A stretch of DNA of 64,000 bases, from assembly GCA_019112965.1 (NCBI GenBank), contig DXIH01000037.1, positions 35,566-99,565 on the forward strand, given 5' to 3'. Every line of letters starts with the position of its first letter. Within the stretch, counting starts at the first letter, position 1. A program made the position numbers and the translations under genes. This document shows positions 16,707-24,288 of this stretch, one piece after another. Source of the DNA: Candidatus Sphingomonas excrementigallinarum. Its GTDB lineage: Bacteria > Pseudomonadota > Alphaproteobacteria > Sphingomonadales > Sphingomonadaceae. Under the pieces are notes generated by a model. The model was not told the DNA's origin and made no database searches. It saw only the letters and a list, made by a program, of their open reading frames with translations.

Positions 16707-16844
16707 TCAGCGCAGCACCAGAAAGGCGAAGATCGCGATCACGAGCACTAGCGAGATGGGCAGGACGTACCGCGTGACATGCGGCGTCGACCCTGCCCGA
16801 GCGTCCTCTTTGGCGACATGAATGGGTTCATTGGAATCAGCCAT
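16707..16844 (-). CDS. 45-residue single-pass membrane protein between ecfG and phyR
   Basis: ORF from ATG 16844 to TGA 16707, reading MADSNEPIHVAKEDARAGST and then a juxtamembrane segment and one hydrophobic helix (about residues 25-44, YVLPISLVLVIAIFAFLVL) ending in Arg. GAGGTAG five bases upstream is a good ribosome site. It lies on the ecfG/phyR strand in the roughly 300-base gap between them. No family is recognised. The position suggests a link with the stress response, perhaps membrane sensing, but this is inference. Confidence 0.6.
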   Translation of the reverse strand: MADSNEPIHVAKEDARAGSTPHVTRYVLPISLVLVIAIFAFLVLR

Positions 16845-16895
16845 GTCTACCTCAACGCCTCTCAACCGTTTTGGGTCCGTAACTGTAGGTCTTTC

Positions 16896-17696
16896 TTACT
16901 CGGCCGGGACCGTGCTCTGGTCGAAGAACAGCGCCTGGCTGATCGCGGCCTTCACCGTCGACCGCTGGAACGGCTTGGTGATGAGGAAGGTCGGCTCCGG
17001 GCGCTCGCCGGTCAGCAGACGCTCGGGGAAGGCGGTGATGAAGATCACCGGAACCTCGAACTCGGCCAGGATGTCCTTGACCGCATCGATGCCCGAGCTG
17101 TCGTCGGCCAGCTGGATGTCCGCCAGCACCAGGCCGGGGCGGTCCTCCATGGCCAGCGCCACGGCTTCGTCGCGGGTCACGGCGACGCCGGTGACTTCAT
17201 GGCCCAGGTCGCGCACGATCGTCTCGATATCCATCGCGATGATCGGCTCGTCCTCGATGATGAGCACGCGGGCGCGGGTCTGCTTCTCGATCTCGGCCAG
17301 CGCCTCGGAGACGAGATTCTCGACCTCGCTCGGCTCCACGTCGATCAGATACGCCGCGTCCTCGGGCGTGAAGCCCTCCATGGCCGTCAGTAGCAACGCC
17401 TGGCGCGACAGTGGCGTCATCCGGGCGAGACGCGCACGGGCCAGCCCTTCATTGCCGTCGGCGTCGATGCCGTCATTGTCCAGCTCGTCATAATTGGCCG
17501 ACGACCAGATGCCCTGGAACATCCGATAGAGGCCCAGCCGCGGATCGACGTCGCGCGGAAACTGGTCCGGGGCCGCGACGATCGCCTCCAGCGTGGCGCG
17601 GACATATTTGTCGCCGTGCATCTGGCTGCCGGTCAGGGCCCGGCCATAGCGCCGCAGGAAGGGAAGATGGGGCGCAAGCTGCTGTCCAAGCGACAT
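16896..17696 (-). CDS. phyR: PhyR, response regulator / anti-anti-sigma factor
   Basis: Master activator of the general stress response, 266 residues. The N-terminal part (about 1-135) is a sigma-factor-like domain (LPFLRRYGRALTGSQMHGD, MTPLSRQALLLTAMEGFTPEDAA). The C-terminal part (about 142-260) is a receiver domain with the acidic pair in IIEDE, the phosphoacceptor Asp193 in VLADIQLAD, Thr in FITAFPE and Lys in FLITKPF. When phosphorylated, PhyR binds NepR through the sigma-like domain and frees EcfG. It is divergent from nepR, with a 263-base intergenic region between them. Confidence 0.95.
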   Translation of the reverse strand: MSLGQQLAPHLPFLRRYGRALTGSQMHGDKYVRATLEAIVAAPDQFPRDVDPRLGLYRMFQGIWSSANYDELDNDGIDADGNEGLARARLARMTPLSRQALLLTAMEGFTPEDAAYLIDVEPSEVENLVSEALAEIEKQTRARVLIIEDEPIIAMDIETIVRDLGHEVTGVAVTRDEAVALAMEDRPGLVLADIQLADDSSGIDAVKDILAEFEVPVIFITAFPERLLTGERPEPTFLITKPFQRSTVKAAISQALFFDQSTVPAE

Positions 17697-17831
17697 GGGT
17701 AATAATCACTCCCTGAGGTATTCGCGGACACCTGATGTGCTGGCCCCCGCGCATGTTTTCAATGGCGTTTCCCGAAATCCCCTTGTGGCACACGTCATGC
17801 ACGTACCCTTCGGATTTTTCGTATCGCATCG

Positions 17832-17856
17832 GGAACCAACAAGATCGAATTTGGTT
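17832..17856 (+). promoter_or_regulatory. EcfG-dependent promoter of nepR
   Basis: GGAAC at 17832-17836 and GTT at 17854-17856 with a 17-base spacer, which is the consensus of alphaproteobacterial EcfG sigma factors. It lies about 105 bases upstream of the nepR start on the same strand, so nepR and the following kinase gene would be under autoregulation. A matching site for phyR on the other strand was looked for and not found. Confidence 0.8.
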
Positions 17857-17959
17857 TCATCGCCACATCAACTATGGCCCAGGCATGACGCCAATCGGCA
17901 GTGCCCCATGGCCGCCATTGCGTCGGTTGCCCCGCTAGTGGGTCGTGCAGGGGGATATT

Positions 17960-18115
17960 TTGAGTTTGGGCAACAAGACGAAGAAGACGCCGTCCTCCAC
18001 GCCCGAAAAGGGCGGTCAGAAAGATGCGGGCTCGGCACTTCGCCAGGCGTATCAGAAGACCGTGGACGAGCGGATCCCCGATGAGATGCTTGACCTTCTC
18101 AGCAAGCTGGACTGA
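17960..18115 (+). CDS. nepR: NepR anti-sigma factor
   Basis: A 51-codon ORF with a TTG start at 17960, preceded by GGGGG at the right distance for a ribosome site. The N-terminal part is polar and probably disordered (GNKTKKTPSSTPEKGGQKD). The core AGSALRQAYQKTVDERIPDEM and DLLSKLD is the NepR helix pair that grips EcfG or phospho-PhyR. It lies 12 bases upstream of the kinase gene and opposite phyR, which is the classical gene order. No ATG is available in frame upstream of the core, so the non-ATG start is needed. Confidence 0.88.
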   Translation: MSLGNKTKKTPSSTPEKGGQKDAGSALRQAYQKTVDERIPDEMLDLLSKLD

Positions 18116-18127
18116 ACGTCCGGCTGA

Positions 18128-19714
18128 ATGGCCAGCGCTCCTCCCCAAGACATCGAGGCTCCCGAACGCCTCCGCCCTCCCCCGCCCCGTCTCGCAACGG
18201 GCGCGAAGCTCGTGCTCGTGCTGGGCAGCACCCTGTTCATCCTGGCCGCCATCGCGGTGTTCGCCACGCTTCAGACCACGCGGCTGGCCGACAGCGAGGC
18301 GAGCGGGCGGCTTCGCATAGCCGCCAACGAGGATGCCCGCGCCATCGCCTCCGAGTTGATGGGCGATATGACCGCGCTGCGCGTCGCCGTACGCGCGATG
18401 GGCCAGGACCCGATGGACATGCCGAGTTGCGCCCGCGCCCAGGGCGTATTCGCGCAACAGTCGGTGACCGGCGCACGTTTCCTCATCACCGATCGGTCGG
18501 GCAAGACGCTGTGCGGAGATCCACTGCCCGCCGCACTGCCGGTGCCGGTCGAAGGGTCGCCGATCGGCGCCGACATATTGCCCGGCAAGGGGCTGGTCCT
18601 GTCGATCGCCAGCCAGGACGGCCGCGCCCAGGCACGCGCCTTCTTCCCCTTGCCCTTCCTCCAGTCGCTGACCGACCAGAACGCTCCCGCCAGCCCGATC
18701 GAGTCGGTGCTGGAGCTGGATGGCGAGTTGCTGCCGCTTCACCAGCTGTCGCATCGGGGGGCGCTGGATCGCATGAAGTCGATGCGCACCGAATTGGGTA
18801 TCGCCGGACTGGTCCTGCGCACCTCCACGCCCAGCGCGCCGATCACCTCGTCGCTGATCGTCGCGCTCGCGCTGCCGCTGCTGATGTGGCTGGCCGCCGT
18901 GGTGCTGGGCTGGTTCATCGTCGATCGGCTGCTGATCCGCCCCTTGCGTCGGTTGCGGACCATCGTCGCGACCTATCAGCCGGGCGAGGTGCTGGATATT
19001 TCTGGGGTCGAGGCCGCCCCCGCCCAGGAAATCCGCGATCTGGCCGACACGTTCGAGGCGATCACCCAGACCGTCGCCACGCACGAGGCGGGGCTGGCCG
19101 AGGGACTGGTGCGCCAGACCAAGCTGACCCGCGAGGTCCACCACCGGGTCAAGAACAACCTGCAGGTCATCTCCAGCCTCATCAACTTTCATGCGCGCGG
19201 GGCGACCGGGCCGGAGGCGATGGCCGCATATTCCTCGATCCAGCGGCGGGTCGACGCGCTGGCGGTCGTCCATCGGCATCACTTCGCCGAACTGGAGGAA
19301 AATCGCGGCCTGAACCTGCGCACGATGATCGGCGAGCTGGCCGCCAATATCCGCGCCACCGCGCCGGAGAGCGTGTCGGGCATCGGTATCTCGCTCGACG
19401 TCGCGCCGCTGCTGGTCAACCAGGACGTGGCGGTCGCCGTTGCCTTCCTGGTCACCGAGACGATCGAGCTGGCGATGAACTGCGATCCCACGGCGCAGAT
19501 CCGCGTTGCGATCAAGCCCGCCGAACAGGAAGGCCGCGCGGTCGTCCGGGTCGTCACCCGCGCGCTGGTCGAGACCGACGAACTGCGCCACCTGATCGGC
19601 AAGCGCTATGGCCGGGTGATGGAGGGGCTGGCGCGACAGCTTCGTGCGCCGCTGCACCATGATCCGCTGGTCGGTGCCTATGAGATCGCCATCCCGATCG
19701 TCGGACGCGACTGA
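18128..19714 (+). CDS. phyP: PhyP-like HisKA_2 histidine kinase/phosphatase
   Basis: Membrane sensor of 528 residues: TM helix about 26-49, a periplasmic sensor part about 50-240, a second TM about 243-265, a HAMP-like linker, a HisKA_2 dimerisation domain with EVHHRVKNNLQVISS (His339), and a C-terminal ATPase-like domain. In that last domain the N-box is poor (TETIELAMN) and no clear DxG or GxG boxes are visible, so ATP binding may be lost. PhyP of Sphingomonas sp. Fr1 is known as a negative regulator that acts on PhyR phosphorylation; the location and degeneracy fit a phosphatase role. It is probably cotranscribed with nepR. Confidence 0.85.
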   Translation: MASAPPQDIEAPERLRPPPPRLATGAKLVLVLGSTLFILAAIAVFATLQTTRLADSEASGRLRIAANEDARAIASELMGDMTALRVAVRAMGQDPMDMPSCARAQGVFAQQSVTGARFLITDRSGKTLCGDPLPAALPVPVEGSPIGADILPGKGLVLSIASQDGRAQARAFFPLPFLQSLTDQNAPASPIESVLELDGELLPLHQLSHRGALDRMKSMRTELGIAGLVLRTSTPSAPITSSLIVALALPLLMWLAAVVLGWFIVDRLLIRPLRRLRTIVATYQPGEVLDISGVEAAPAQEIRDLADTFEAITQTVATHEAGLAEGLVRQTKLTREVHHRVKNNLQVISSLINFHARGATGPEAMAAYSSIQRRVDALAVVHRHHFAELEENRGLNLRTMIGELAANIRATAPESVSGIGISLDVAPLLVNQDVAVAVAFLVTETIELAMNCDPTAQIRVAIKPAEQEGRAVVRVVTRALVETDELRHLIGKRYGRVMEGLARQLRAPLHHDPLVGAYEIAIPIVGRD

Positions 19715-19747
19715 ATCCGAAAAAGATTCGCGACGGCGAAAAAGACG

Positions 19748-19772
19748 GGAACCCCTGCCTTGGCAGTGTGTT
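19748..19772 (+). promoter_or_regulatory. EcfG-dependent promoter ahead of a candidate small RNA
   Basis: GGAAC at 19748-19752 and GTT at 19770-19772 with a 17-base spacer, identical in layout to the nepR promoter. Transcription would start near 19779. No ORF with a ribosome site follows before the strong terminator at 19825-19881. Confidence 0.75.
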
Positions 19773-19778
19773 CTGCTC

Positions 19779-19881
19779 TTCGGATAGCGAACTTATGCCC
19801 CCCCGCTCTCGCTGTCCAAGCCATAGGCCTGGAAGCGTCCACCCTCCCCCCCCGGTGACGCTTCCAGGCCTTAATCTTTTT
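19779..19881 (+). ncRNA. Candidate stress-induced small RNA with a C-rich hairpin loop
   Basis: Predicted transcript of about 100 nt between an EcfG promoter and an intrinsic terminator. The 5' part includes a run of seven C at 19798-19804. The 3' part is a perfect 15-bp stem (19825-19839 with 19857-19871) with a loop carrying CTCCCCCCCC (19844-19853), then a T-rich tail. A C-rich single-stranded loop could pair with G-rich Shine-Dalgarno regions. In Caulobacter the EcfG-type sigma SigT controls a small RNA, GsrN, that uses a C-rich loop; this may be a functional counterpart. Homology cannot be judged by eye. Start and size are inferred. Confidence 0.6.
19825..19881 (+). terminator. Strong intrinsic terminator, also 3' hairpin of the small RNA
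   Basis: A 15-bp perfect stem, AGGCCTGGAAGCGTC with GACGCTTCCAGGCCT, is followed by TAATCTTTTT. It can end transcripts from both the phyP gene (stop at 19714) and the 19748 promoter. Confidence 0.85.
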
Positions 19882-19934
19882 CGGGGCCAATTCTCTCCAC
19901 GACATCCTTCAGCCACATCGTCCGTGACAGACGC

Positions 19935-19959
19935 GGAACGATTGCAGGCGTGACGCATT
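19935..19959 (+). promoter_or_regulatory. Possible EcfG-type promoter of the entericidin-like gene
   Basis: GGAAC at 19935-19939, a 17-base spacer, then ATT instead of GTT at 19957-19959. A start near 19967 would leave a 26-base leader with AGGAGA before the ATG at 19993. One base departs from consensus, so the call is weak. Confidence 0.35.
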
Positions 19960-19992
19960 GATCGGCAACGGATTTCATCGAGGAGACAGAGA

Positions 19993-20127
19993 ATGCGTAA
20001 GCTCATGGGTCTGGCGATCGTCGCCGGTGCGCTGCTGGTCAGCGCGTGCAACACCGTCGAGGGCGTCGGCCGCGACGTGAGCTCGGCGGGCAACACGGTC
20101 GCCAAGACGGCGAACGACGCCAAGTAA
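19993..20127 (+). CDS. Entericidin A/B-like small lipoprotein
   Basis: A 44-residue lipoprotein precursor: MRKLMGLAIVAGALLVSACN has a signal peptide with lipobox VSAC (Cys19). The mature part, NTVEGVGRDVSSAGNTVAKT, shows the entericidin family pattern (CNTxxGxGxDxxxxGxxxxxxA). The family gives tiny outer-membrane-associated lipoproteins, often stress-induced; the exact role is unclear. AGGAGACAG just upstream is a good ribosome site. The gene follows the stress response locus and has a possible EcfG promoter and its own terminator. Confidence 0.85.
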   Translation: MRKLMGLAIVAGALLVSACNTVEGVGRDVSSAGNTVAKTANDAK

Positions 20128-20153
20128 GCCTTCACCCGGCTGACGATTGCGAA

Positions 20154-20190
20154 AGGGCTCCGACGGGTTTCCGTCGGGGCCCTTTTCCGT
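20154..20190 (+). terminator. Terminator after the entericidin-like gene
   Basis: GGGCTCCGACGG and CCGTCGGGGCCC pair around GTTT and are followed by TTTT. It lies about 30 bases after the stop. Confidence 0.85.
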
Positions 20191-20218
20191 GTTTGGCGTG
20201 AATGGGTGGAGTTCCCGA

Positions 20219-20366
20219 GACCATGATGACGTTGCGTTGAGCCAAGGCAAGCCCCTCCCCTTCAGGGGAGGGGTTGGGGTGGGGCCTCGCCACGGGCTGC
20301 ACGCTTGCGGAGGCGCCCCACCCCCGGCCCCTCCCCTGAAGGGGAGGGGTGAGTTAATCTCATGTC
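20219..20366. repeat. Palindromic repeat, type A, full copy
   Basis: Composite of two palindromes CTCCCCTTCAGGGGAGGGG (about 20251-20274) and CCCCTCCCCTGAAGGGGAG (about 20329-20350). They surround GGGGTGGGGC and GCCCCACCCC arms and a small central part. The flanks carry ATGATGACG and the GAGTT/ATCTCATG type sequence seen again at 19-97 and 63751. The region around it (20191-20461) contains no other recognisable gene. Confidence 0.8.
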
Positions 20367-20461
20367 ATCATGCTTTAGGCGGTCAAGCGAGGCATCTGCT
20401 CTCGCCCAGTTGCGAGCATTTCAGGCTGGCCTCTCGAAGAAGGCCAACATAACGTCCTGCG

Positions 20462-20836
20462 GTGTTCATCGAGCGAGCCTATGTCGAGCGGGAGAGCCTG
20501 TCGGATCGCAATCTGCAGCGACTGCGCGCTGGCTTTGCCGATCAGGTGCAACGTTACGAGTACGCCATCCGCAACTACCCGCCGGATCGGATGGAAAAGC
20601 ACGGGCGGCCTTTTCTAAACAAGCTACGCGAAAAAGTAGCTATAGTTGATGCTCTAATTACCAATCGGATGGATGTTCGCCGACGCCCAGTTGGTGACTG
20701 CGTTCCCGAAGCGTCCTGCCACCACGATCTTGATTGGCTGCTTATCGCCGCCGCACTGGCGGTTGCCGCCGTCGTTGGTTTCGATAGCCGCGCCGCGATC
20801 AACGCGATCATCAGCCGCTGGCACAACGGCAGCTAA
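20462..20836 (+). CDS. Hypothetical protein with C-terminal membrane helix
   Basis: Open frame of 124 residues from a GTG; no clear ribosome site. The N-terminal two thirds are charged and helical (LSDRNLQRLRAGFADQVQRY). Residues of about 90-106 (DWLLIAAALAVAAVVGF) form one hydrophobic helix. Part of it (about 20615-20670) has visibly lower GC than the surroundings. No family is recognised, and no other candidate gene was seen between 20366 and 21030. It may be real, a remnant, or a chance ORF. Confidence 0.35.
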   Translation: MFIERAYVERESLSDRNLQRLRAGFADQVQRYEYAIRNYPPDRMEKHGRPFLNKLREKVAIVDALITNRMDVRRRPVGDCVPEASCHHDLDWLLIAAALAVAAVVGFDSRAAINAIISRWHNGS

Positions 20837-20976
20837 CCATCCTTTCCGGACATTACGATAGCCGACAGCGTTAAATTCGCCCGTGGCTTTCGACAGCGCT
20901 CATGCCGGACGGCGGTCGATCCCGGGCCTTTTCTTCCTGACCACTGCCGGAGGCCAAGCCCCACCCTCTGCCCAAC

Positions 20977-21008
20977 AAAAAGGGCCTCGGCTTCCACCGA
21001 GACCCTCC
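20977..21008 (-). terminator. Terminator of the tatABC operon
   Basis: On the minus strand GGGTCTCGG and CCGAGGCCC pair around TGGAAG, followed by TTTTTG. It lies about 25 bases after the tatC stop. Confidence 0.85.
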
Positions 21009-21030
21009 CCAATCCAAAACCGTATCGCGA

Positions 21031-21816
21031 TCAGGCAACCGCGTCGGCATCCTCTTCCACCGCCGCCTGCTTCGACCGGGCCCGTTCGGTGAACCAGATG
21101 CCGATGATCGCCAACTCGTACAGAATGATGAGAGGCACTGCGAGCAGCACCTGCGACATCAGGTCGGGCGGGGTCAGCACCGCCGCGATCGCGGTGGCCG
21201 CGACGATGGCGTAGCGCCGCGCACCGATCAGCTGCTTGCGGGTGACGATCCCCGCCCGCTCCAGCAGCATCAGCAGCACCGGCAGCAGGAAGGCCAGGCC
21301 GAAGGCGAACAGGAACTGCATGACGAAGGACAGGTAATTGCCGATCGCGGGCAGCGCCTCTCGCTTCACACCACCGACCATGCCGTCAAAGCCGAGCAGG
21401 AAGTGCAGCGCCATCGGGATGGCGATATAATAGGCCATCGCCGCCCCCATCAGGAACAGCACCGGCGTCGCCAGCAGGAAGGGCAGCAGCGCCTTCTTTT
21501 CCTTGCGGTACAGGCCCGGTGCGACGAACTGCCACAACTGATTGGCGATCACCGGGAAGGAGATCATCATCGCGGCGAAGAACGATACCTTTACCTGGAC
21601 GAAGAACGCCTCGAAAATCTGGGTATAGACCAGCGTCCCCTGCCCCGCCCGGAGCAGCGGCTTGGCAAGGAAGCCGAAGATCGATTCCGAAAAATACATC
21701 GACACGCCAAAGGCCAGGCCGATGGCGATGATGCAGTAGAGCAGCCGCCGCCGCAGCTCGATCAGATGCTCCAGCAGGGGCGCGCGGCTGGCGTCGATCT
21801 CGTCATGGTCGCTCAC
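21031..21816 (-). CDS. tatC: Sec-independent translocase subunit TatC
   Basis: Polytopic core of the twin-arginine translocon, 261 residues, with six predicted membrane helices. The N-terminus HLIELRRRLLYCI is the conserved twin-arginine signal recognition region. The segment FPVIANQLWQFVAPGLYRKEKK and the helix preceding FLLGFD are family hallmarks. Its start overlaps the tatB stop by ATGA, so it is the last gene of tatABC. The C-terminal tail after the last helix is short and charged. Confidence 0.94.
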   Translation of the reverse strand: MSDHDEIDASRAPLLEHLIELRRRLLYCIIAIGLAFGVSMYFSESIFGFLAKPLLRAGQGTLVYTQIFEAFFVQVKVSFFAAMMISFPVIANQLWQFVAPGLYRKEKKALLPFLLATPVLFLMGAAMAYYIAIPMALHFLLGFDGMVGGVKREALPAIGNYLSFVMQFLFAFGLAFLLPVLLMLLERAGIVTRKQLIGARRYAIVAATAIAAVLTPPDLMSQVLLAVPLIILYELAIIGIWFTERARSKQAAVEEDADAVA

Positions 21817-22292
21817 GATGCCGCCCCCTCGGTGCCGCGCGACGGATGCTCGCTGGCGGGTGCAGGTGCGACGACGGGCTTTTCGACCATCACCGGCCGA
21901 TCGCTATGATCCGCATGGGCATCGCCCCGGTCGTGTGCGTGGGGGTCGTGTGCGTGCGCATCACGATGGGGTGCATCGGATGCGGTGTCGTCGGGCAATG
22001 CCGCCGGGGTCGCCGCCGCCGGGGTCGCTTCGACGTCGACATGCGGGGGCGTATCGGCGGCATGTTCGCGCATGATCCGCTCATTCTCGGCGGCCCAGCG
22101 CTTTTCCATTTCCTCCAGCTCGGCCTCCCGGACCATATTGTCGAAGCCTTGGCGGAACTGGCGCGTGACGCCGCGCGCCTTGCCCACCCAATAGCCGACG
22201 ACACGCATCGCCTTGGGCAGGTCCTTGGGACCGATCACGACCAGCGCGACGATGGCGACCAGCAGGAATTCGCTGGAATCGATGTTGAACAT
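21813..22292 (-). CDS. tatB: Sec-independent translocase subunit TatB
   Basis: Tat receptor component of 159 residues: a short N-terminal membrane helix (about 1-21, SSEFLLVAIVALVVIGPKDLP), the hinge GPKDLPKAMR, an amphipathic helix (to about 70) and a long disordered tail. The tail is rich in His, Asp, Ala and Pro (HRDAHAHDPHAHD), which is unusual and might bind metal. Middle gene of tatABC. Confidence 0.9.
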   Translation of the reverse strand: MFNIDSSEFLLVAIVALVVIGPKDLPKAMRVVGYWVGKARGVTRQFRQGFDNMVREAELEEMEKRWAAENERIMREHAADTPPHVDVEATPAAATPAALPDDTASDAPHRDAHAHDPHAHDRGDAHADHSDRPVMVEKPVVAPAPASEHPSRGTEGAAS

Positions 22293-22324
22293 GAAAGTCC
22301 GGTGCTGGGTCTAAACGAGCCGGA

Positions 22325-22561
22325 TCAGCGATCGTCGCGCACGCGCTCGCCGTCGCGATCGAAGGCGGGCTCGGCCGACTTCTGCGCCTCGATCCGGGCC
22401 GACGGCTTGGCGGGCGTCTCGTCTTCCTCGGCCATGCCCTTCTTAAAGTTCTTCACGCCCTTGGCGACATCACCCATCAGGTTGGAGAAACGGCCGCCGC
22501 CAAGCAGAAGGATCGCGACGATCGCGAGAACGACAAGATGGATCGGGCTAAAGCTGCCCAT
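22325..22561 (-). CDS. tatA: Sec-independent translocase subunit TatA
   Basis: Pore-forming Tat component of 78 residues: an N-terminal membrane helix (SPIHLVVLAIVAILLLGGG), the FG-type hinge region replaced by GRFSNL, an amphipathic helix with DVAKGVKNFKKGM, and a charged tail. A promoter-like TATAAATT lies just upstream on the minus strand (about 22577). First gene of tatABC; 32 bases to tatB. Confidence 0.9.
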   Translation of the reverse strand: MGSFSPIHLVVLAIVAILLLGGGRFSNLMGDVAKGVKNFKKGMAEEDETPAKPSARIEAQKSAEPAFDRDGERVRDDR

Positions 22562-22716
22562 GGCACGTCTCCTGGAATTTATAATCTATCTAGGCTTTGG
22601 CATCGCCAGCGGCAATGGGCCAGCGGCAATGGTCGAGCGATGACATGGCCCCTGATCGGGGGATGCAGAAGCCGTGGCCCCGCATTGTGACGTGGCCATG
22701 ACGCAAAGGAAAGCGC

Positions 22717-23331
22717 TCAATCGCCGTCTTCCCCGTCCGAATGCGCTTCACCATCGGGCATATCCTCGTCGCCCAACCGCTCCAGCGCGAGATCGACCGG
22801 ATCGAGCAGCCCGGCGGCGCGCAGATCCTCCAGTCCCGGCAGGTCACGGCGGCTGGTCAGCCCGAAATGCTGGAGAAAGGCGGGCGTCGTCGCATAGATG
22901 AGCGGCCTGCCCGGCACCTCGCGCCGCCCGGCGGGGCGCACCCACCCGGCCTCCATCAACACGTCCAGCGTCCCCTTCGAGATGGCGACGCCGCGAATCG
23001 CCTCGATCTCGGCGCGGCTGACGGGTTCGTGATAGGCGATGATCGCGAGGGTCTCGATTGCGGCGCGCGACAGGCGGCGGGCTTCCTCGCGGTCGCGGCG
23101 CAGCAGATGGGCGAGATCGGGCGCGGTCTGGAAATGCCAGCGGTCGCCGCGTCGGACCAGCGTGATGCCCCGCCCGCGATACTGCGCCTCCAGTTGCTCC
23201 AACGCGCTGCGAATGTCGCCGCCGCCCCTGCCGACGCCGACATGCGCGCGGATCGAGTCCACGCTTATCGGATCGGGCGAGGCGAACAGCACCGCCTCGA
23301 CGGCACGGACGGTCGGATCGATGTCGGTCAT
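22717..23331 (-). CDS. scpB: Segregation and condensation protein B
   Basis: Subunit of the SMC-ScpAB condensin complex that compacts and segregates chromosomes; 204 residues with tandem winged-helix domains. The segments VEAVLFASPDPIS, TLAIIAYHEPVSRAEIEAIRGV and GRPLIYATTPAFLQHFGL are classic ScpB. The start at 23331 overlaps the scpA stop (ATGA); the longer open frame is a shadow of scpA. An acidic C-terminal tail follows the second winged helix. Confidence 0.93.
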   Translation of the reverse strand: MTDIDPTVRAVEAVLFASPDPISVDSIRAHVGVGRGGGDIRSALEQLEAQYRGRGITLVRRGDRWHFQTAPDLAHLLRRDREEARRLSRAAIETLAIIAYHEPVSRAEIEAIRGVAISKGTLDVLMEAGWVRPAGRREVPGRPLIYATTPAFLQHFGLTSRRDLPGLEDLRAAGLLDPVDLALERLGDEDMPDGEAHSDGEDGD

Positions 23332-24053
23332 GGCGCGGGCTGACGGATCAGCAGCGGCGCGAAGGGGGCGGCCTGACGAAGTTCGACCTTGCCCTGTCGC
23401 GCGAGTTCGAGAATCGCAAGAAAACTCGATGCCAGCGCCGACCGCCGCAGTCGCTCGCTGCCCTCGGGGAGGAAGGTCTCGATCGCCGACCAGTCGATCC
23501 GGCTGCCGACCAGCATCGACACCCTCTCCAGCGCGGCCTCCAGCGTCATGACCTGCCGGTCGGCGACGACGTGCATGACCGGGCGGGTGCGCGCGTTGAT
23601 CCGGCCATAGGCGGAGATCAGGTCGTACAGCTCGGCCTGCCACATCGCCTTGCGCTGCACCGCCAGTCCTTCAGGCGCACCCCGCGGGAACACGTCGCGG
23701 CCCAGCCGGTCGCGCGCCATCAGCCGCGCACCGCATTCCCGCATCGCGGCCAGCCGTTCGAGCCGGAGTTGCAGGCGCAGCGCCATTTCCTCGGGGTCCG
23801 GCTCCTCCTCGGGCGGGCGAGGCAGCAGCAGGGAGGATTTGAGATAGGCGAGCCAGGCGGCCATCACCAGATAATCGGCGGCCAGTTCCAGCTGCATCCG
23901 CCCCGCCTTGTCGACGAAGCGCAGATATTGCTCGACCAGGGCCAGGATCGAAATCTGCCGCAGATCGACCTTTTGCGAGCGGGCCAGCGACAGCAACAGA
24001 TCGAGCGGCCCTTCCCACCCGTCCAGATCAAGCGTCAGCTGTTCCCCCGTCAT
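23328..24053 (-). CDS. scpA: Segregation and condensation protein A
   Basis: Kleisin subunit of the SMC-ScpAB complex, 241 residues. N-terminal DGWEGPLDLLLSLARSQKVD and ADYLVMAAWLAYLKSSLLLP are the ScpA signatures; the C-terminal winged helix includes SSFLAILELARQGKVEL. It is translationally coupled to scpB. The nagZ gene lies upstream, separated by a palindromic repeat. Confidence 0.93.
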   Translation of the reverse strand: MTGEQLTLDLDGWEGPLDLLLSLARSQKVDLRQISILALVEQYLRFVDKAGRMQLELAADYLVMAAWLAYLKSSLLLPRPPEEEPDPEEMALRLQLRLERLAAMRECGARLMARDRLGRDVFPRGAPEGLAVQRKAMWQAELYDLISAYGRINARTRPVMHVVADRQVMTLEAALERVSMLVGSRIDWSAIETFLPEGSERLRRSALASSFLAILELARQGKVELRQAAPFAPLLIRQPAP

Positions 24054-24145
24054 CCCTCGTTGCTTAGCGGCGATGATGCGGGATGGCGAGACGGCGCGTA
24101 ACAGGCGTCAAACCGATGGAGAGAAGAGATCGGCTTCTTCCAATT

Positions 24146-24284
24146 CCTCCCCATCTTCGATGGGGAGGGGGACCGCGCCCGCAGGGCGTGGTGGAGGGGC
24201 TTGGGCGCTCTGTCTCGCCCCTCCACCATCGCTGGCGCGATGGTCCCCCTCCCCAAGCTTGCTTGGGGAGGAATGGGGGCATTA
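24146..24284. repeat. Palindromic repeat, type B
   Basis: Left arm TTCCTCCCCATCTTCGATGGGGAGG, right arm CCTCCCCAAGCTTGCTTGGGGAGGA, each with its own variable hairpin tip. An inner palindrome ACCATCGCTGGCGCGATGGT lies before the right arm. The element separates nagZ from scpA. Confidence 0.75.
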
Positions 24285-24288
24285 CCTA

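Noticed and set aside
16845-16895. GGACC-N17-GTT on the minus strand as an EcfG promoter of the 45-residue protein
   Set aside because: The -35 differs from GGAAC, and the start would fall at the ribosome site or ATG, leaving no leader.
17697-17831. EcfG promoter for phyR
   Set aside because: No AAC-N16/18-GTTCC pattern (minus-strand consensus) could be found upstream of phyR.
17795-19660. Long 621-codon open frame on the minus strand opposite to the kinase gene
   Set aside because: It is a GC-rich shadow of phyP, with low-complexity Gln/Arg/Asp-rich translation and no domain, while the plus strand has clear kinase motifs.
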